In this document: positions 30,304 to 42,331 of the stretch, piece after piece
How positions within the stretch are numbered: the first letter of the stretch is position 1
How the letters are laid out: each line of letters opens with the position of its first letter
Source of the DNA: Euborellia annulipes
Taxonomy: Eukaryota > Arthropoda > Insecta > Dermaptera > Anisolabididae
Assembly (NCBI GenBank): GCA_023213315.1
Contig: JAKCPI010001729.1
Coordinates: 34,951-98,950, forward strand
DNA length: 64,000 nt
Reading direction: 5' to 3'
The notes under the pieces: model-generated
The model's database searches: none
The model's input: the letters and a program-made list of their open reading frames with translations, nothing else
Told to the model about the DNA's origin: nothing
Made by a program: the position numbers and the translations under genes

Positions 30304-30879
30304 AGGATGTTGTTGAAATTCAGCTAATAGACATGATAAATAGAATAAAGGTTCTCAACTAAAAATATTTTATGCAAATAAATAGTCTGAAGAATTTCTC
30401 GAAATTCATTCGCATATTGGGATAAAAAAATATGAATTTTAAACTGAGATTCCCAGCCTTGAATAGAAGAAGCCAGTGGCGTAACGTACACCCCCGCAAA
30501 CCCAGAGATGCGGGGGGCCCCGGGTCTGAAGGAATGAAAAAATTACGGGCGGGTATTGGCAGGTAGCAAGTCTAAGTAAACGGGTTCGGGCGGATGGGCA
30601 TCCAAATGAAATCGGGCGGGCACGGACTTATAAAAAATACAAACATAATTTCAGCTTGTTCTGTTTAAAAATAAACCAGCCTACTTATAATAATAATCAA
30701 TTTCGATTTAATTTTGTAATTGGGTTTACATCTAAACTTAATTTGAATATAAATGAAAATAAAATGCAAAAATCTCTGCATTTAGTGATAAAAATTGAAA
30801 AAAATAAAAAAATGTAATTTCTATAACTTATTGTTTAATGGCTGTGGAGATTTAGTGGATTCACCGGATCCTTTGACTG
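30304..30879. other. Spacer with a hAT-like end
   Basis: GCCAGTGGCGTAACGTACAC at 30470 resembles a common hAT-type MITE end (compare CTACGCCACTGG at 40830). No partner was found. The rest is AT-rich. Confidence 0.3.
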
Positions 30880-31028
30880 AGCCAGGAGATTAAATAAAAA
30901 AATATTTTATTTAATTTTTATTCGCCAACGTTTCGGTCGCCAAACACGACCTTCATTAGGGCAAATATTGTTAACCGAAACGCGGGAAAAAATAAAATAA
31001 AATATTTTTTTATTTAATCTCCTGGCTG
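30880..31028. repeat. Foldback element B9
   Basis: Arms GCCAGGAGATTAAATAAAAA (30881) and complement ending AGCC region 31026. The left arm carries HH13. The right arm keeps only ACCGAAACGCGG. Confidence 0.6.
30921..30965 (-). ncRNA. Hammerhead-like ribozyme motif HH13 (G5 changed)
   Basis: The minus strand has a 6-bp helix I (TTTGCC with GGCGAA), CTAATGA (G5 to A), an extra A, a GGTCG/CGACC stem, GAAAC and GTT. Only G5 departs from the core consensus. Confidence 0.5.
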
Positions 31029-32689
31029 CAAAGTTCCTGCGGATTCTGATTTATCTTAAAATATTTACGAATGTTTTCTAAGACTGGACGGAGACAAGAC
31101 AAGACATTTCGTCTCGAGATTCTCAGTTCTCAATAAATGGTTTCACGTTTTCCCGTTAATGTCGTTCAAGTATAAACATTAAATAAACAGGTATAAAAAT
31201 AAAAATATTGCATATATAACGGGTAAGAGAAAGTTGTGTAAAATCGCAGAGGAAGGAACCTTTCTTTATTTGTTTAAAACAAAATGCATAGTATTTAGTT
31301 AAGGCTCATTTTAATTTATTTTGCATGCGTTTTTTTATGCTGAGTTTGATCCGAATGAAGAAAAGAAGATTTTTGGCGCTGATGTTTTCTTTGGTTATCT
31401 AGCTGTATGAGTGTATAAGGCTTCATAAAGCTAGTTTACCGAAGTTAAGAACAGCACCAATTCATCGAATGCATGGAATTTAATAAAAAACCTCGAGTTT
31501 AAGAAACAATTCAAAGGTAAATGAAAACACAAAGTGAGTTGGTGATTGATTGGATGCCCCTGGACTCGGACCAGGACTGCTGATGGACTTTATCCATCCA
31601 AAGATCGGAATAATAATGCTTTTAGGAATGCATATCACTGGGACGTTACTATTAGTAATATTTATTTAATTATTTGATATTGTAATGTCTCTGACAAAAA
31701 CTTTTTCAAGTACTCTACATCTACCCTACGAGTTCGTATATAATCAATCAATCATCAATTGGTAATTGTATAAAATTTGTTCATCTAAAGCCAGAACCAC
31801 CTTCATAAAATTTTCTATAAATCACGAAATTTATTAAACGGTAATTATTAATTTTAATAGATATTTATCTGACGAACTGAGGAAGTGAGGTTATAATGGG
31901 CCAGCGTGAATGTCAATTTTTATGTAGTTGACCAGTTGACCGCAAGGGGGTTGTGTATAATTTATAATTTCATACATGTGATACATTTTGATCCTAATTT
32001 CACTTGACTTCTCCATTTTCCTGATTGTTTATTTTTAATTAATATTAAAATATTTTTGGCCTCATCAATAAAAAACACTCACATGTCTTGTTAAATAAAA
32101 TATTTTAGATGAATATCTAAATATAATAATTAATAATACCGCTTAATATATCTTGAAAATTTGAGGAATCAGAATTAAATTAATGCAATTTTATATTTCA
32201 TAGACACTCAAATTAATTGAATGCGGAATATTAAACAACCAAGATTAAAGATTCTTTATAGTTTAAAGGTTAGAATTTTCACCTTTAGTTTAAAGACTTT
32301 TTTAACGAGCTAATGATTTTAAAGAACGTTCGTGCAACTATAAATTTACTTAAAGGAAGAGATATAAAAAAGGCGTTTAATTTTTTTGGTTCAATCGCGG
32401 GAATTGAGTAGGTATAGGTGGATTCCGATGCACCCTTCAGATGGTTGGTCTCGGAAAACAAATAATAATTGAGAAAAATTCTATTAATACTTTAAGATAT
32501 GACTATAACAAGTTCTGAATCAATATGGGAATTTCCAAGCTATACAAATTCATCAAAGAGTAATTTGGAATTCAAATATTTTTAACTAATTATTTTTTTG
32601 AATAGATGATATTAATATTATTCAATAATTTATGAGAATATTTTACTAATTAATATATAAACACTACTAAGAAGAAGACATAATATCAA
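31029..32689. other. Long AT-rich spacer
   Basis: 31200-31223 (GTAAGAGAAAGTTGTG) is a shard of family A. 31550-31600 (GGACTCGGACCAGGACTG) may be a decayed tRNA-like SINE. No exon, complete repeat or RNA could be supported in the remainder. Confidence 0.3.
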
Positions 32690-33050
32690 ATATGGCTGTT
32701 GCACAGTGGTAGAGTATTCGCCTCTTGTCAGGATTTTGCTTGCAACAAAAATTTGGCTTCCAGTCAATTGAAATAAATAGAGACGAATTGGCTTCAGGTG
32801 CCGAAAAAGTCCTTATAAATAAATCAACTACTGTATTAAACTGGCAACCGTTGGCTTTAGCTGAAACATTATGATTTAATCGGGTAAATTAAATTAAAAA
32901 ACACAAGGTTTTATGTTTCAATATATGATTTAGCACTTTATTTATTTGGAGGTAACTAGCAGAATGGATCTAACAACTCAGGTTCAAATCAACCTCATGG
33001 CAAGCCGCGAGGCCTGGCAACGGAGAAGAGCAACAGTCACCACAATTTCT
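32690..33050 (+). repeat. Two decayed tRNA-like SINE fragments
   Basis: GCACAGTGGTAGAGTATTCG near 32701 is an A-box-like tRNA head. GGTTCAAATCAACC near 32992 is a B box about 290 bp further on. CAGGTGCCGAAAAAGTCCTT near 32795 recalls the family S tail. Boundaries are not definable. Confidence 0.35.
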
Positions 33051-33121
33051 CTAATAATAAGATATAGGCATAAGTATGTTTAGTAAAATTATTTTTTTCT
33101 TAGCGTCTACTTTAATCTATG

Positions 33122-33334
33122 TACAGTGAGGGACAATATTAAGTCCCACCAATTCGTTTTCTACTTGTGATTATTTCATTGTTTTTAAAAAATATTATAT
33201 ATTTTTTAATGGAAACTTTCATGGTTCAAACCTAGAAAGTTTCCACTAAAGATTTTCATTTTCTTTTATAAACACTATTAAATAATCACAAGTAGAAAAC
33301 GCTTGAGTGGGATTTAATATTGTCCCTCACTGTA
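33122..33334. mobile_element. Tc1/mariner-type MITE M3
   Basis: TA (33122-33123), CAGTGAGGGACAATATTAAG and the matching inverted end before TA at 33333-33334. The same family as M1, including the internal TTTCATGGTTCAAACCTAGA. Confidence 0.75.
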
Positions 33335-33639
33335 CACTTTTTTACTTTCTCTTATTTTAGTTTAATTCCATTTCTGTGATTTATGTAAATTTTTAAAACT
33401 TAAAATCGTAATTATCTAACAATCGGAATGTGGTAAAGGGCTGGCTGGCTGGATATTTTGCCCCAAGCCCTTCAATTTACATTTTTTCTTCTAATCAGCG
33501 TTGCCTGCACACTCCTGGGGCATTTCCAAATTCTCGAATCGAGAGGCAAGCCAAGTAAAGAACATGACACTTTCTACCGAAGAATTTTTGATAGAATTTC
33601 GAAATTAGAGTAATTTGAGTTTTCTTTTACAGAAAATAA
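33335..33639. other. Spacer
   Basis: Slightly less AT-rich around 33440-33560. Nothing recognised. Confidence 0.3.
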
Positions 33640-33650
33640 AAATAAAACAT

Positions 33651-33939
33651 GCCCACGGGGCTTGGAGTAGTTGGTAGCGTGCCTACCTTCTATACCGAAC
33701 GTCGCGGGTTCTGACCCCAGGTAGTCCGATAATTTTATTTAAGGCATTTGGATACCAAATGGCTTAAATAAGAATGCCTGGACCCCAAATAATAATATCG
33801 TATATTCATAACGATTATCGTCAAAAGTCTTAAATGGCCTAAGTTGCCGAAAAGACTGCGTGAATGTGTGTGTGTGTGTGTGTGTGAGTGTGGGGAATGA
33901 GAAAAAGTGTGAATGTTAAAAAAAAAATATAAAATAAAT
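33651..33939 (+). repeat. tRNA-derived SINE, family S, copy S6, with 11-bp target duplication
   Basis: AAATAAAACAT occurs at 33640-33650 and 33940-33950. The head, body and tail are complete, with a pure GT run at about 33867-33884 in the tail. Confidence 0.82.
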
Positions 33940-33950
33940 AAATAAAACAT

Positions 33951-34632
33951 GATTTTGGATTCAAAAATGGCCTAAATTAATCAGTGATCACCAAAATAAA
34001 AAGATTTAGAAAGATTCTTGTTGAGATTAGAGAAAAATTGAACAAATTTGATGGCCTTTTCTTCTCGGCCCTTTAGCGATTTATCAGTTATTAATAAAAT
34101 CTCTGTGCATCGTGCATTAAGCCAAAAGTATTTCACTTAAATTATTTATATCTTTACCCAAATTTACACTTGATATGCATCGAATTTTAAAATTTCAAAA
34201 CTGTTAGATATTTGTCAGGTGACTGTGGGCGAGTCCCCAGGATGTCATTTGTCCTTGGTCACCTGCTAATCGACGAGTTTTGTGTTTTGTTTTTCTTTGA
34301 TTATCTATCCATTTTCATTCATTTACCAGTATTATTTAATTTTAATCAATTCCCTTTTCCTTTCAAAAATAATTGTGTTATTCACGTATTTGATAATGGC
34401 GTAATTATAACTTTCTTCTATTTTCGAATTTTTGAGAAAAATCACTGATTTTTTTTTAAATAATTTTATTTTAAATTAGGATTAGGATAATTTTTGCTGA
34501 ACATCAGAGTCAGTTTTTAATTTAAGATTTGTGATAAACAATAGCTTATAAATGTAAAATAACAAGAAATAATATTTTTTGTATTTCTTTTATGTTTGTA
34601 TGAACTGATTCGTATTAAACAAAAGCAAACTT
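33951..34632. other. Spacer
   Basis: A loose inverted repeat GTCAGGTGACTGTG / GGTCACCTGC lies at about 34215-34268. No gene or family recognised. Confidence 0.3.
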
Positions 34633-35066
34633 TAAGGGGCTTCAAAAGTAAGGCAAAAAAAAAAAAACCCATTTCGAAAATTTGCCAAGGATCGGCTGTT
34701 AGACTAGCCTGCCATCTTTTGCAAGAGTGCTGAACTATTTGACACATAATTTTTAAATATATCTACTAATGCTGATTTTAAAATTTTCTTAATTAATATG
34801 TGATTAATAATAACAATAAATTCATTTTTAAATTTAAAAAAAATTTAAGATTATTGGGACTGATTGTTTTTTTTGTATTTGCTTGATAACAAAAAAAAAT
34901 TAATTACGTTAATTTTTTAATAAGTCATTAAAACAATTATAGCTCGATGTCCCAATAATCTCTTATGAATTTAATTCATTTAAAAAAAAACCGCAGTGAA
35001 AAATTCCTTATAATAGTCTAGTTTTTTTTAAGTACGTTTAGACGCCGCTCCGGAACCCCCTTAAAA
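34633..35066 (-). mobile_element. Family C MITE, copy C5 (inverted)
   Basis: Left TTAAGGGGCTTCAAAAGT, right CGCTCCGGAACCCCCTTAA. The body holds the inverted AGTGCTGAACTATTTG block. It is the most complete single copy and supplies the ends for the family. Confidence 0.65.
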
Positions 35067-35733
35067 GCAAAAAATGGAAATTTAAGTGTTTTTCGATATC
35101 GATGTCTAGAATCAGAATTCCAGCATTAGAACAGAAACAGAAAAAAAATTTTTTTTGTTGCCCTATCGTATGTTATAATTCTGGAGATCTCGCCTCTTAT
35201 GCTAGAGGTCAAGGATTCCCTTCCTGTCCAGAGCGATGAAATTTTTCTAATTAGAAAATTTGGAAGGGGTCTAAAAGTTTTAAAAGAATTCCTAATTTGA
35301 TTATACTCAGTTTTAATTCCCTTAATTTCTTATACAATTTATAAGATTTTTTTAAATTAAATTTGCATATAATGAAGAAATAAATGTACGAATATGTTTA
35401 GAGAAAAAAGAAAAAAATTTGATCTTATTATTTATTGGCCTCACCTTTTATTTATTATTTTTTTTTTGATAGCCCTTAATAGGCATTAACAAGAGACGCC
35501 TTTTAATGAAAATTTAGAAGGGCATAAAAATAATTGATGACAATTTATTAGGTTTGAAAGCCGGTTTAAAAATTCACAATTTCAAGTCGAAAGAAACCAG
35601 AGATTCAAGCTTTCTAAACGACTTCTCAGAATATGATACGGAGACATTCAAGTTGATAGCCAATTAGAACAGAAGAAAATTTTCGAATTTCAATATAAGA
35701 ACAATTTTGACTCCCCGCCAATATATTATATGG
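35067..35733. other. AT-rich spacer
   Basis: GGAGATCTCGCCTCTTATGC near 35183 has a weak tRNA-like look. Nothing supported. Confidence 0.3.
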
Positions 35734-35943
35734 ACGAAGTTATGCACGAAGGAACCAAGCGTCATTAACTGAGATAAGAGGCATTTCATTTGCACAATTG
35801 TAAACAAAACCAATAGCAATGACTTTTTTCTTGTTTTATACAAATAAAAAAATGTGTGATTAAACTTTCCCTACAAGATGGCGGTCTTATCTTAATTTCG
35901 ATCATAATGGCGCTTGGTTCCTTTATGCATAACATCGTTAGGC
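35734..35943. mobile_element. MITE with CGAAGTTATGCACGAAGGAA ends
   Basis: Inverted arms from 35735 and to about 35940 (CTTGGTTCCTTTATGCATAA) with a second internal pair (GATAAGAGGCAT with GGCGGTCTTATC). About 210 bp, no coding frame. Confidence 0.6.
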
Positions 35944-36059
35944 AAAGTATTATATTCGCCCAATTTTTTTTTTTTATATATATCTTTACGTTTCAGATCA
36001 TAACGACCCCAGAAATGCAAAAAATTTTAATGTGCCTACGTATATATATGTGTGTATGA

Positions 36060-36270
36060 GATAGGCTTTTTTTAGCTTATATCTCTGGAATTATTCATCG
36101 AATTAGGTTGAGGTTTGGTAAGTTTGTAGTCCTAAGTGGGCCTAAGAAGGTATTAAAACTAAAAGTGTATCGGATCCCAGGGAGCGGTAAAAATGAGCGT
36201 TAAATTATTATCGCGAACCACGGTTTTCTCAGCTTCCTCTGAACCAAATTTTTTGAAACTCAGCCATAAT
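36060..36270 (+). repeat. Interspersed repeat family G, copy G1
   Basis: Shares AGCTTATATCTCTGGA-like, AAGTTTGTAGTCCTAAGTG-like and CGCGAACCACGGTTTTCTCA-like blocks, in the same order, with 62800-62955. The class is unknown. The two copies are diverged. Confidence 0.45.
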
Positions 36271-37886
36271 AATTAGGATTATAGTCTCTAGACCTGGAGC
36301 AAATTTCATGACAATCCGTTTAGTATTATAGTTCAGAAGTTATTCTTAAAAAACAAAAAAAAATGCGTTTCAAGATTTGAAACTTGGTTATTTCATAGAA
36401 TATATCGGGGTATAATTAAATCTTTAATTTAATTATATGCAACGAAGTTTCCCAGATTAATAGGATAGTTAAGCTTCGTTGCATATTTTTATTATATTAA
36501 CTAAACCAAGCAGTTTCTTTCAGTTAATATACTAGTCTACACTAAAAACTTTTGAACAATTTTTAGTTTACTAAGGGAGTATTCAAGGATTGCTTGGCCC
36601 CACCCCACTCCATTTAGTCAGCAAAAATAAGCAGGCCAGGGGTATTGATATTTGAATGGCCTCTAATAAGAGCCGATCATAACGAGATCCTCAACAGGGA
36701 GCAATACATTTCTCATTTATATTTGTGGATTCTTTGAATTGAGTAAGGCCTCTTCATATCGCTAAAAAAAATAATTTTAAAATTCAATTTTCGGTCAGTT
36801 CGATTAAATAAAATTCATTTAAAGGATTTCCCAAATTCCGTCTATGTGCAGATAATGACGATTTTAAATTTTGAAAATTTCTAAATCACAGAATTAAACT
36901 AAAATAGTTGTTGTTTAATGACAGTTAACTACGTATAATATTTATATGTTACAATAGTAATACACTTGTAAAAGATCGCGATCATTTTCCAATTCCAATT
37001 CAGGATTTTAGATTGAAATACAAATTCTCTTCAAGAAACTAAATCCTTTTCCAAGAGATTTAGTTTCTGGAAAATTCCAAAAAAAGTAACATTTAATAAA
37101 AGTAATATGATAAAAGTTTTGGATCCAATACGATCAGACGATCCGACCCAGGATCTGAATCCAATTTCTGAAAATCAGTTCTGATTGGAGAGGGAGATCA
37201 AGATCTTTCCATTTCGCAGATCTGAGAATCAAAAAAATAAAGAATCTGACAAACAAAATCAATATCTGGGTGATTCGATGATCGATGAAATATTTAACCT
37301 AGTAGACAACTAAAAAGGAATTTGAAGAAGAAAAAAATTAGATAAAAAGTTGGATGATTAGACCGATTTTTTACCAAGCAACTCTTAAAGGGGAGCAATC
37401 AAGTATGAAAGACTCTCTATCTTTTTCAATAAAATTCTAGTGGTAGTAACCACTACAGCCAACAACGGAATTATGGAATCCTTTAAAAAAAAAAAATTTG
37501 GAAAGCACAATGAATTCCTAATACATAAATTATTTTTCACGGGCCGAACCCAATTTACAGAAGTATATAGGCCTACTGTCAGAACTTAGGAACTCTAAGG
37601 AGTAACTTTAATGGGAATAATACTGAGTTGGGTTCCCGTTTTCTTCCTCAGGAGGAGGCATTTCAAATGGAGTGTGGATAATTATTGGATTTGAGGTGGA
37701 TTTGAACTCGAGTTGCCTTCAGCTCAGGATTTTAGGAAGTATTTGTAAAAAGTTAGAATAAAATAGTATATGGTAATTTGGCTAACAAAAAATTAATTTA
37801 CAAAAAAAAAAACATCAAAAATGAACAGGGGACAAATACCAAGGCAAAAATATTGCTCTTTTTTCTCTTTTCGATATACATATATA
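36271..37886. other. Long AT-rich spacer
   Basis: A small palindrome at 36428-36488 (ATATGCAACGAAG with CTTCGTTGCATAT). The 37540-37760 part is less AT-rich, with no frame or family I can support. Confidence 0.3.
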
Positions 37887-38054
37887 TACAGGGTGTACCA
37901 AAAAAAAAAGCACTGATTTTGACTGTCAATAACTTTATTTAGAAAAATGGTACAAAGCTTATTACAAATGTTCTACATGGCTGCCACTCGTAGCAAGAAC
38001 TATATAGAGGCGGTACTCGAATTCTTCCCAAACACGCTTCAACATATCGGGTTG
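37887..38054 (-). pseudogene. Mariner-like transposase C-terminal fragment with its terminal repeat
   Basis: TA and CAGGGTGTACC (37889-37899) form a typical mariner-like terminus. The minus strand from 38054 to the TAA at 37962-37964 reads about 30 codons including RVWEEFEYRLYIVLATSG and ending HVEHL, the characteristic C-terminus of transposases of the IS630/Tc1/mariner superfamily, related to those encoding DDE/D catalytic domains. A stop directly upstream (38055-38057) and loss of similarity beyond about 38075 show a 5'-truncated relic. No catalytic residue remains. Confidence 0.72.
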
Positions 38055-38351
38055 TCACAGATGCTAGTGCCGAGGAGATACAAGTCTTCTAAGGTTGAAG
38101 GCAGGGGCGAATCATAAGCAAAGCGCACTAGAAACCCTCTTGTGTTCTTGAATAGACATTTTTTTAAATTAAATAACAATATACATTCAGCGTCGATGTG
38201 CTCAATAGATCGTTATTTTTTTTTTTTTTTTTTTTTAAAAAAACCCTAAAAAAAAAAAAGTTATTTAATTTTATAAAATGTCTATCAAAGAAGATTTGTG
38301 GCGCCGAATTTGGGTTCATTTCTTCTGCTGACTAAAATTGCTCTCCAAATG

Positions 38352-38469
38352 AGTTCATATACCCGAATGTCGTGCTGTGGTCTAGTGGTAAGGGCACTCC
38401 GAGTACAAATTGGAGGATCCGTGGTTCAACTCCCAGCGGTACATCCTTATTTTTTCGGGTATATGAATT
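38352..38469. repeat. Foldback enclosing a tRNA-like unit
   Basis: GTTCATATACCCGAA (38352) and TTCGGGTATATGAA (to 38467) pair. The loop contains GTGGTCTAGTGGTA (A box) and GTGGTTCAACTCCCA (B box). Ends of the tRNA-like part do not form an acceptor stem. Comparable to 26424-26530. Confidence 0.6.
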
Positions 38470-38654
38470 AATAAATATTTAATTATATAAATTTCCGTTT
38501 CGCGGCTCACATACGCGATATATATATATTATCTTAAATATATAGGCCTAATTTCTTATTTATTAACATAAGAGGGTTTCAATTGACTGGATCCTAGATA
38601 TATTTCTATTTTAATGCTTTGAAATTATTTTTGTATAATCTTTTGATTATATTA

Positions 38655-38697
38655 TAGCCATGAAGATGGTCGCTTAGTCGACCGAAACGTCGATATT
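38655..38697 (+). ncRNA. Hammerhead-like motif HH14 (C3 changed)
   Basis: ATGAAGA in place of CTGAAGA (38660-38666), an extra T, a GGTCG/CGACC stem, GAAAC (38684-38688) and GTC. One core change. Probably inactive. Confidence 0.42.
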
Positions 38698-39619
38698 AGT
38701 TCGAATACAATAAATACATCATAGCTGCTTGGCCTTTTATTTATCCTGCTACATATTGATTCAGCTCTTCAAACGAATAGCGAGTTGATTTCTTTTTCTA
38801 GACAGGTTGTTTACACATATTCAAAGAAAATATCGAGATATAATTAATTCTATAGAAGGGGGAGAGACTGGTGCAGGTTTTTAAGCAATTCCCGAGGACA
38901 TTGGACAGTCCATAATAATTGAATTGCGCAAAAGAATGAAATACCTGTTAAATGAAATAATTCTCAAATAAAAATGGACTCCCTGTACAGGACCTCCCAA
39001 AGAGATCAGGTATTCGGGCTCAAGGACACTCTCAATCAATCTCTTGCTGTGACCAAAAGGCTTCTTTTTTTCCACTTCTCTCTCGTCTCCTTTTTCTAAT
39101 CCATTTCTTCTTCATTGAAGAGATTTTTTTCCCCCCCTCAAGAATCGATGCCCCCAAATGAAACTGTGACGTGTTAAAAATAATAAAAAATGGATTTTGA
39201 TTTCTTAATCATGCAAACAGATGGACCGAAATGGTCATTTTATAAAAAGTAAATTTAAATTTCTAGGAGCTGATTTTATATGTGAATAAAACGGATCTAA
39301 TTTCTCAAGCTTTTAACGTTTGGATGCAGGCCAAAATTCACCTTTCAAGGACTCGCGGTCAAAATTTTATATCAGTGGTTTTTCCTGTGAATTATAAATG
39401 AAAAAAAAAAAACAACCTTTCTATCGATAATTTCTATTTATCTAATAAATCACTTCTGTTTCAGATGAATATTAATTTGTGCAATCAAAAGATGACATAT
39501 GAAATGGATAGTAACGTCGGAATGAAAGGACAACGCGAGACGGGCGCCGAGAGAAAGCGTGGCCTTTAAACAACAAATATTTCAATGTCTAAAAATATCC
39601 CTTTTGAGCTCTTCTACGT
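38698..39619. other. Spacer
   Basis: 38880-39130 is less AT-rich (GGACCTCCCAAAGAGATCAG), but without a convincing exon. No repeats recognised. Confidence 0.3.
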
Positions 39620-40233
39620 ATATGGTGTGATTGGTCGCACAGCACACAACTTTCTCTTACACCTTCGGGTATTGAAAGTTGTGTACTCTGCTTGTCACAC
39701 CAGATTTTTTGTGCCGAGATCCACCAATATATTAGAATTCAAGATGAATTTATAAGCATGGCAAAATATTTATATTTTGTTACCATGGCAACCGTTTCTC
39801 CTATCTCTCCTATGAAGTACAAGAGTAAAGTGTGTTGTCACACCAGATTTTTTGTGTCGTCATACGTATATAAAGCGTCGATATATTAGAAGAAGTTTTG
39901 AAATTTATAAGTATGGGAAAATATCTATTTATATTCCTGGCTTCAATTTTTCTTATGAAGTACAAGAGTTAAGTGGTCTTCATACGATTTCAAAAGCAAA
40001 ATGAGAAGATACATTTTAAGGAACATCTAAAAAATAATTGATTTTGAAATTTTAATCAAAATCTTTGGAACAAATTTTGAGAAAATCGAAAAAAAAAGTA
40101 CATCAAAATCCTTTGGCCGATTTTAATTAAAAGCTTATTTTCACGCCCTAGGGCGGCGCCTAACTTGAATATAAAATTTCATCTTCCTAGGTCAATTCCT
40201 TCATTGTTAAAATTGAACACATACACACACACA
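39620..40233 (-). repeat. Family A repeat, copy A9 (rearranged)
   Basis: The right hairpin lies at 39622-39712. A second hairpin arm (TCACACCAGATTTTTTGTGT) recurs at 39838-39857, so two partial copies are joined. The left terminus is missing after the AC-rich core near 40220. Confidence 0.7.
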
Positions 40234-40308
40234 GAAATCTTTGATGCATATTTCGGCCTTTTTAAATGCATAATTTGAGGTTTTATCAGTACTTTTTTTT
40301 AATAATAA

Positions 40309-40542
40309 AAACACTCACACTTTTTTCTCATTCCTACTCACACTCACACGCACATGCACACAGTCGTTTCGGCAACTTAGGCCATATAAGACTTTTACGA
40401 TTTATCAATACGTTTATAAACGTTATTAAATTTGGTTTCCAAATGGCTTAAATAAAATCATCGGACTGCCTGGGATCCGAACCCCTGACCCTTGGTTTAG
40501 AAAGCCAGCACTCTAGTCTTTAGACCAAGCACGAGGGCCCGA
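40309..40542 (-). repeat. tRNA-derived SINE, family S, copy S7
   Basis: Inverted copy with tail at the left and head at the right (complement of GGTTCGGATCCCAGGCAG). Somewhat diverged. Confidence 0.72.
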
Positions 40543-40581
40543 CCCCTGCGTATAAATTTCATTTCATCTTCTAATATAGAC

Positions 40582-40642
40582 GGAAACTATATATACGTAT
40601 GTCGACACAAAAAATCTGGTGGGGGAGTCAGACCAGATTTTT
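40582..40642 (+). repeat. Family A fragment A10
   Basis: GTCGACACAAAAAATCTGGT followed by a collapsed hairpin ending CAGACCAGATTTTT. Confidence 0.55.
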
Positions 40643-41002
40643 AAAAATATTTTATTTTGGAACTTTCCGGATTTTCGGCTAGTTTGTTTTAGGGGAGATT
40701 TTGCTTTCAGCGAGTTATACGGCCTCCATAATAATTTTGTATATTTTACATATAATATTATATGGTTTTCGAATGGGGGGGGGGCGCTTAAAAGGTATTT
40801 TGCCCCGGGCGCGAGTTAAGCTCACTACGCCACTGGTTTACAATATTAATATTCTTTCAGTACGCTAAATATTCCGTTACTAAATTTTTGATCAAGTCTT
40901 TGTAAATTAAAATTAGACTGCTAACCGTAGGCACTAGTTGAAATATTGTAATAGGTAAAATTATGGTTAGTGTTTCAAATTAAATTTATATATATAAATA
41001 CT
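40643..41002. other. Spacer with a hAT-like end
   Basis: CCCGGGCGCGAGTTAAGCTC and CTACGCCACTGG near 40805-40838 look like the right end of a hAT-type MITE. The left end was not found. Confidence 0.35.
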
Positions 41003-41042
41003 TAATAAGTATTTCGAAAGTGTCATCTTCAGAAGTGATTAC
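41003..41042 (-). ncRNA. Hammerhead-like motif HH15 (relative of HH7)
   Basis: The minus strand has CACTT, CTGAAGA, a short irregular stem, GAAATAC and AAGTA. It preserves helix I (4 of 5 pairs) and the core of HH7, but the self-complementary helix III is damaged. Confidence 0.4.
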
Positions 41043-41186
41043 ACACTGAGCAAATTACATTTTAATATTTTCTGTGTGCCTTATTCTAGTCTTTGTAGGT
41101 ATCGTAATTGTAGAATTTTTTTGGTTTGGGAGTATAAATGAAATTTTAATAAACTATGAAGAAATAAAGTGGCTGTTGTATTAAAC

Positions 41187-41424
41187 AACAAGAGGCTAAA
41201 GCAGCGGGCAGCCAGGTAGTTAGAGTCCACGAAATGAAACTCTCTGTTGAGGAAACAGTTTCGTTTTTAATGAAATATAACCATCAAGTCTATTTATCGA
41301 GAGTTTATTGAGCTCACACTCCAGATAAATGTTTATATTTCATTAAAACCGAAACTGTTTCTTCAAAAGAGAGTTTCATTTCGTGGACACTAACTACCTG
41401 GCTGCCCGCTGCTTTAGACTCTTA
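41187..41424. repeat. Foldback element B10
   Basis: Arms AGGCTAAAGCAGCGGGCAGC (41193) and complement near 41420, with GAAATGAAACTCTCTGTTGA inside the left arm. The palindrome is nearly complete over 238 bp. Confidence 0.68.
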
Positions 41425-42331
41425 TTATTTTAATAAACATGTAAAAATATTATAGATATCCCCTACCCTCCATTTAAATAAAATCATCTTTTAATTACTT
41501 ATTCTAATCAGGAGTTACATTTTGAATTACGTTAAATTAAAAAGAATCTAATTTCATTAATCTACATATAATTCAGACATAATAAAACTGGAAAGACAGA
41601 AATAAGAAGATTTTTAGCGCTTTTTAGAAATCGCCTTCACAAATTTGTTGGTTCATAAATTGTTTTCTTCATTCTATTAAATAGTGAAATTGTCGGGCTT
41701 TATTTTTCTAAGAGGTTTGTAATCTCTGAATAGATAACAGAGAGAAAGTGTTTTAGAGGGAGAAAACGCCTTCAGAGAGAGAGAAGAGTGGAAAATGTAA
41801 TTTCAGATAACATTTGAAAGTCTTTTTTTTTTTTCAAGAATCATTTTATTTAATGAAAACGATAATGATTTGTTTCTTAATTTAATTGTCTAATCTGATC
41901 AAGATTGATAGGCTATTTTATATATAAAAAAAAAAAAATATTATTTTACAAGTTTTTGCTATCCAAATAGCCAGAAGCCGCATCGCCAATAATTAAATCT
42001 TAAATGGCCTCAGTAGTTGAAAGGACTATCCATTTAAAATAATATTTATATAATCAAAATACCAAAAAAAATTTTAAGTGTAGAGAGAGCCTTGTTTGAA
42101 AAGGATGGAATTTTTCAACCAATGCTCAAAAAGACTGTTCATTAGTCAGTCTATATATCGTTTAAGATAGCAAATTTGATATTTAAAAATTTTTCTTCTA
42201 ATTTTAAACAAACTCAGCTGCTTAGTGTAATCTATAATTGATGGCGGAGGAGGGAGGATCCAGCCTGGAGTTAAGCCTCTAATTAAAAAAAAAAACCTTT
42301 TTCGCAAATGATTAGGTTGGCTCGATTTAAC
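41425..42331. other. AT-rich spacer
   Basis: 41958-42040 includes a decayed family S tail (CTTAAATGGCCTCAGTAGTT). Nothing else recognised. Confidence 0.3.

Noticed and set aside
34212..34448. 78-codon + strand frame
   Set aside because: AT-driven composition with no domain. Similar chance frames occur on both strands throughout the window.
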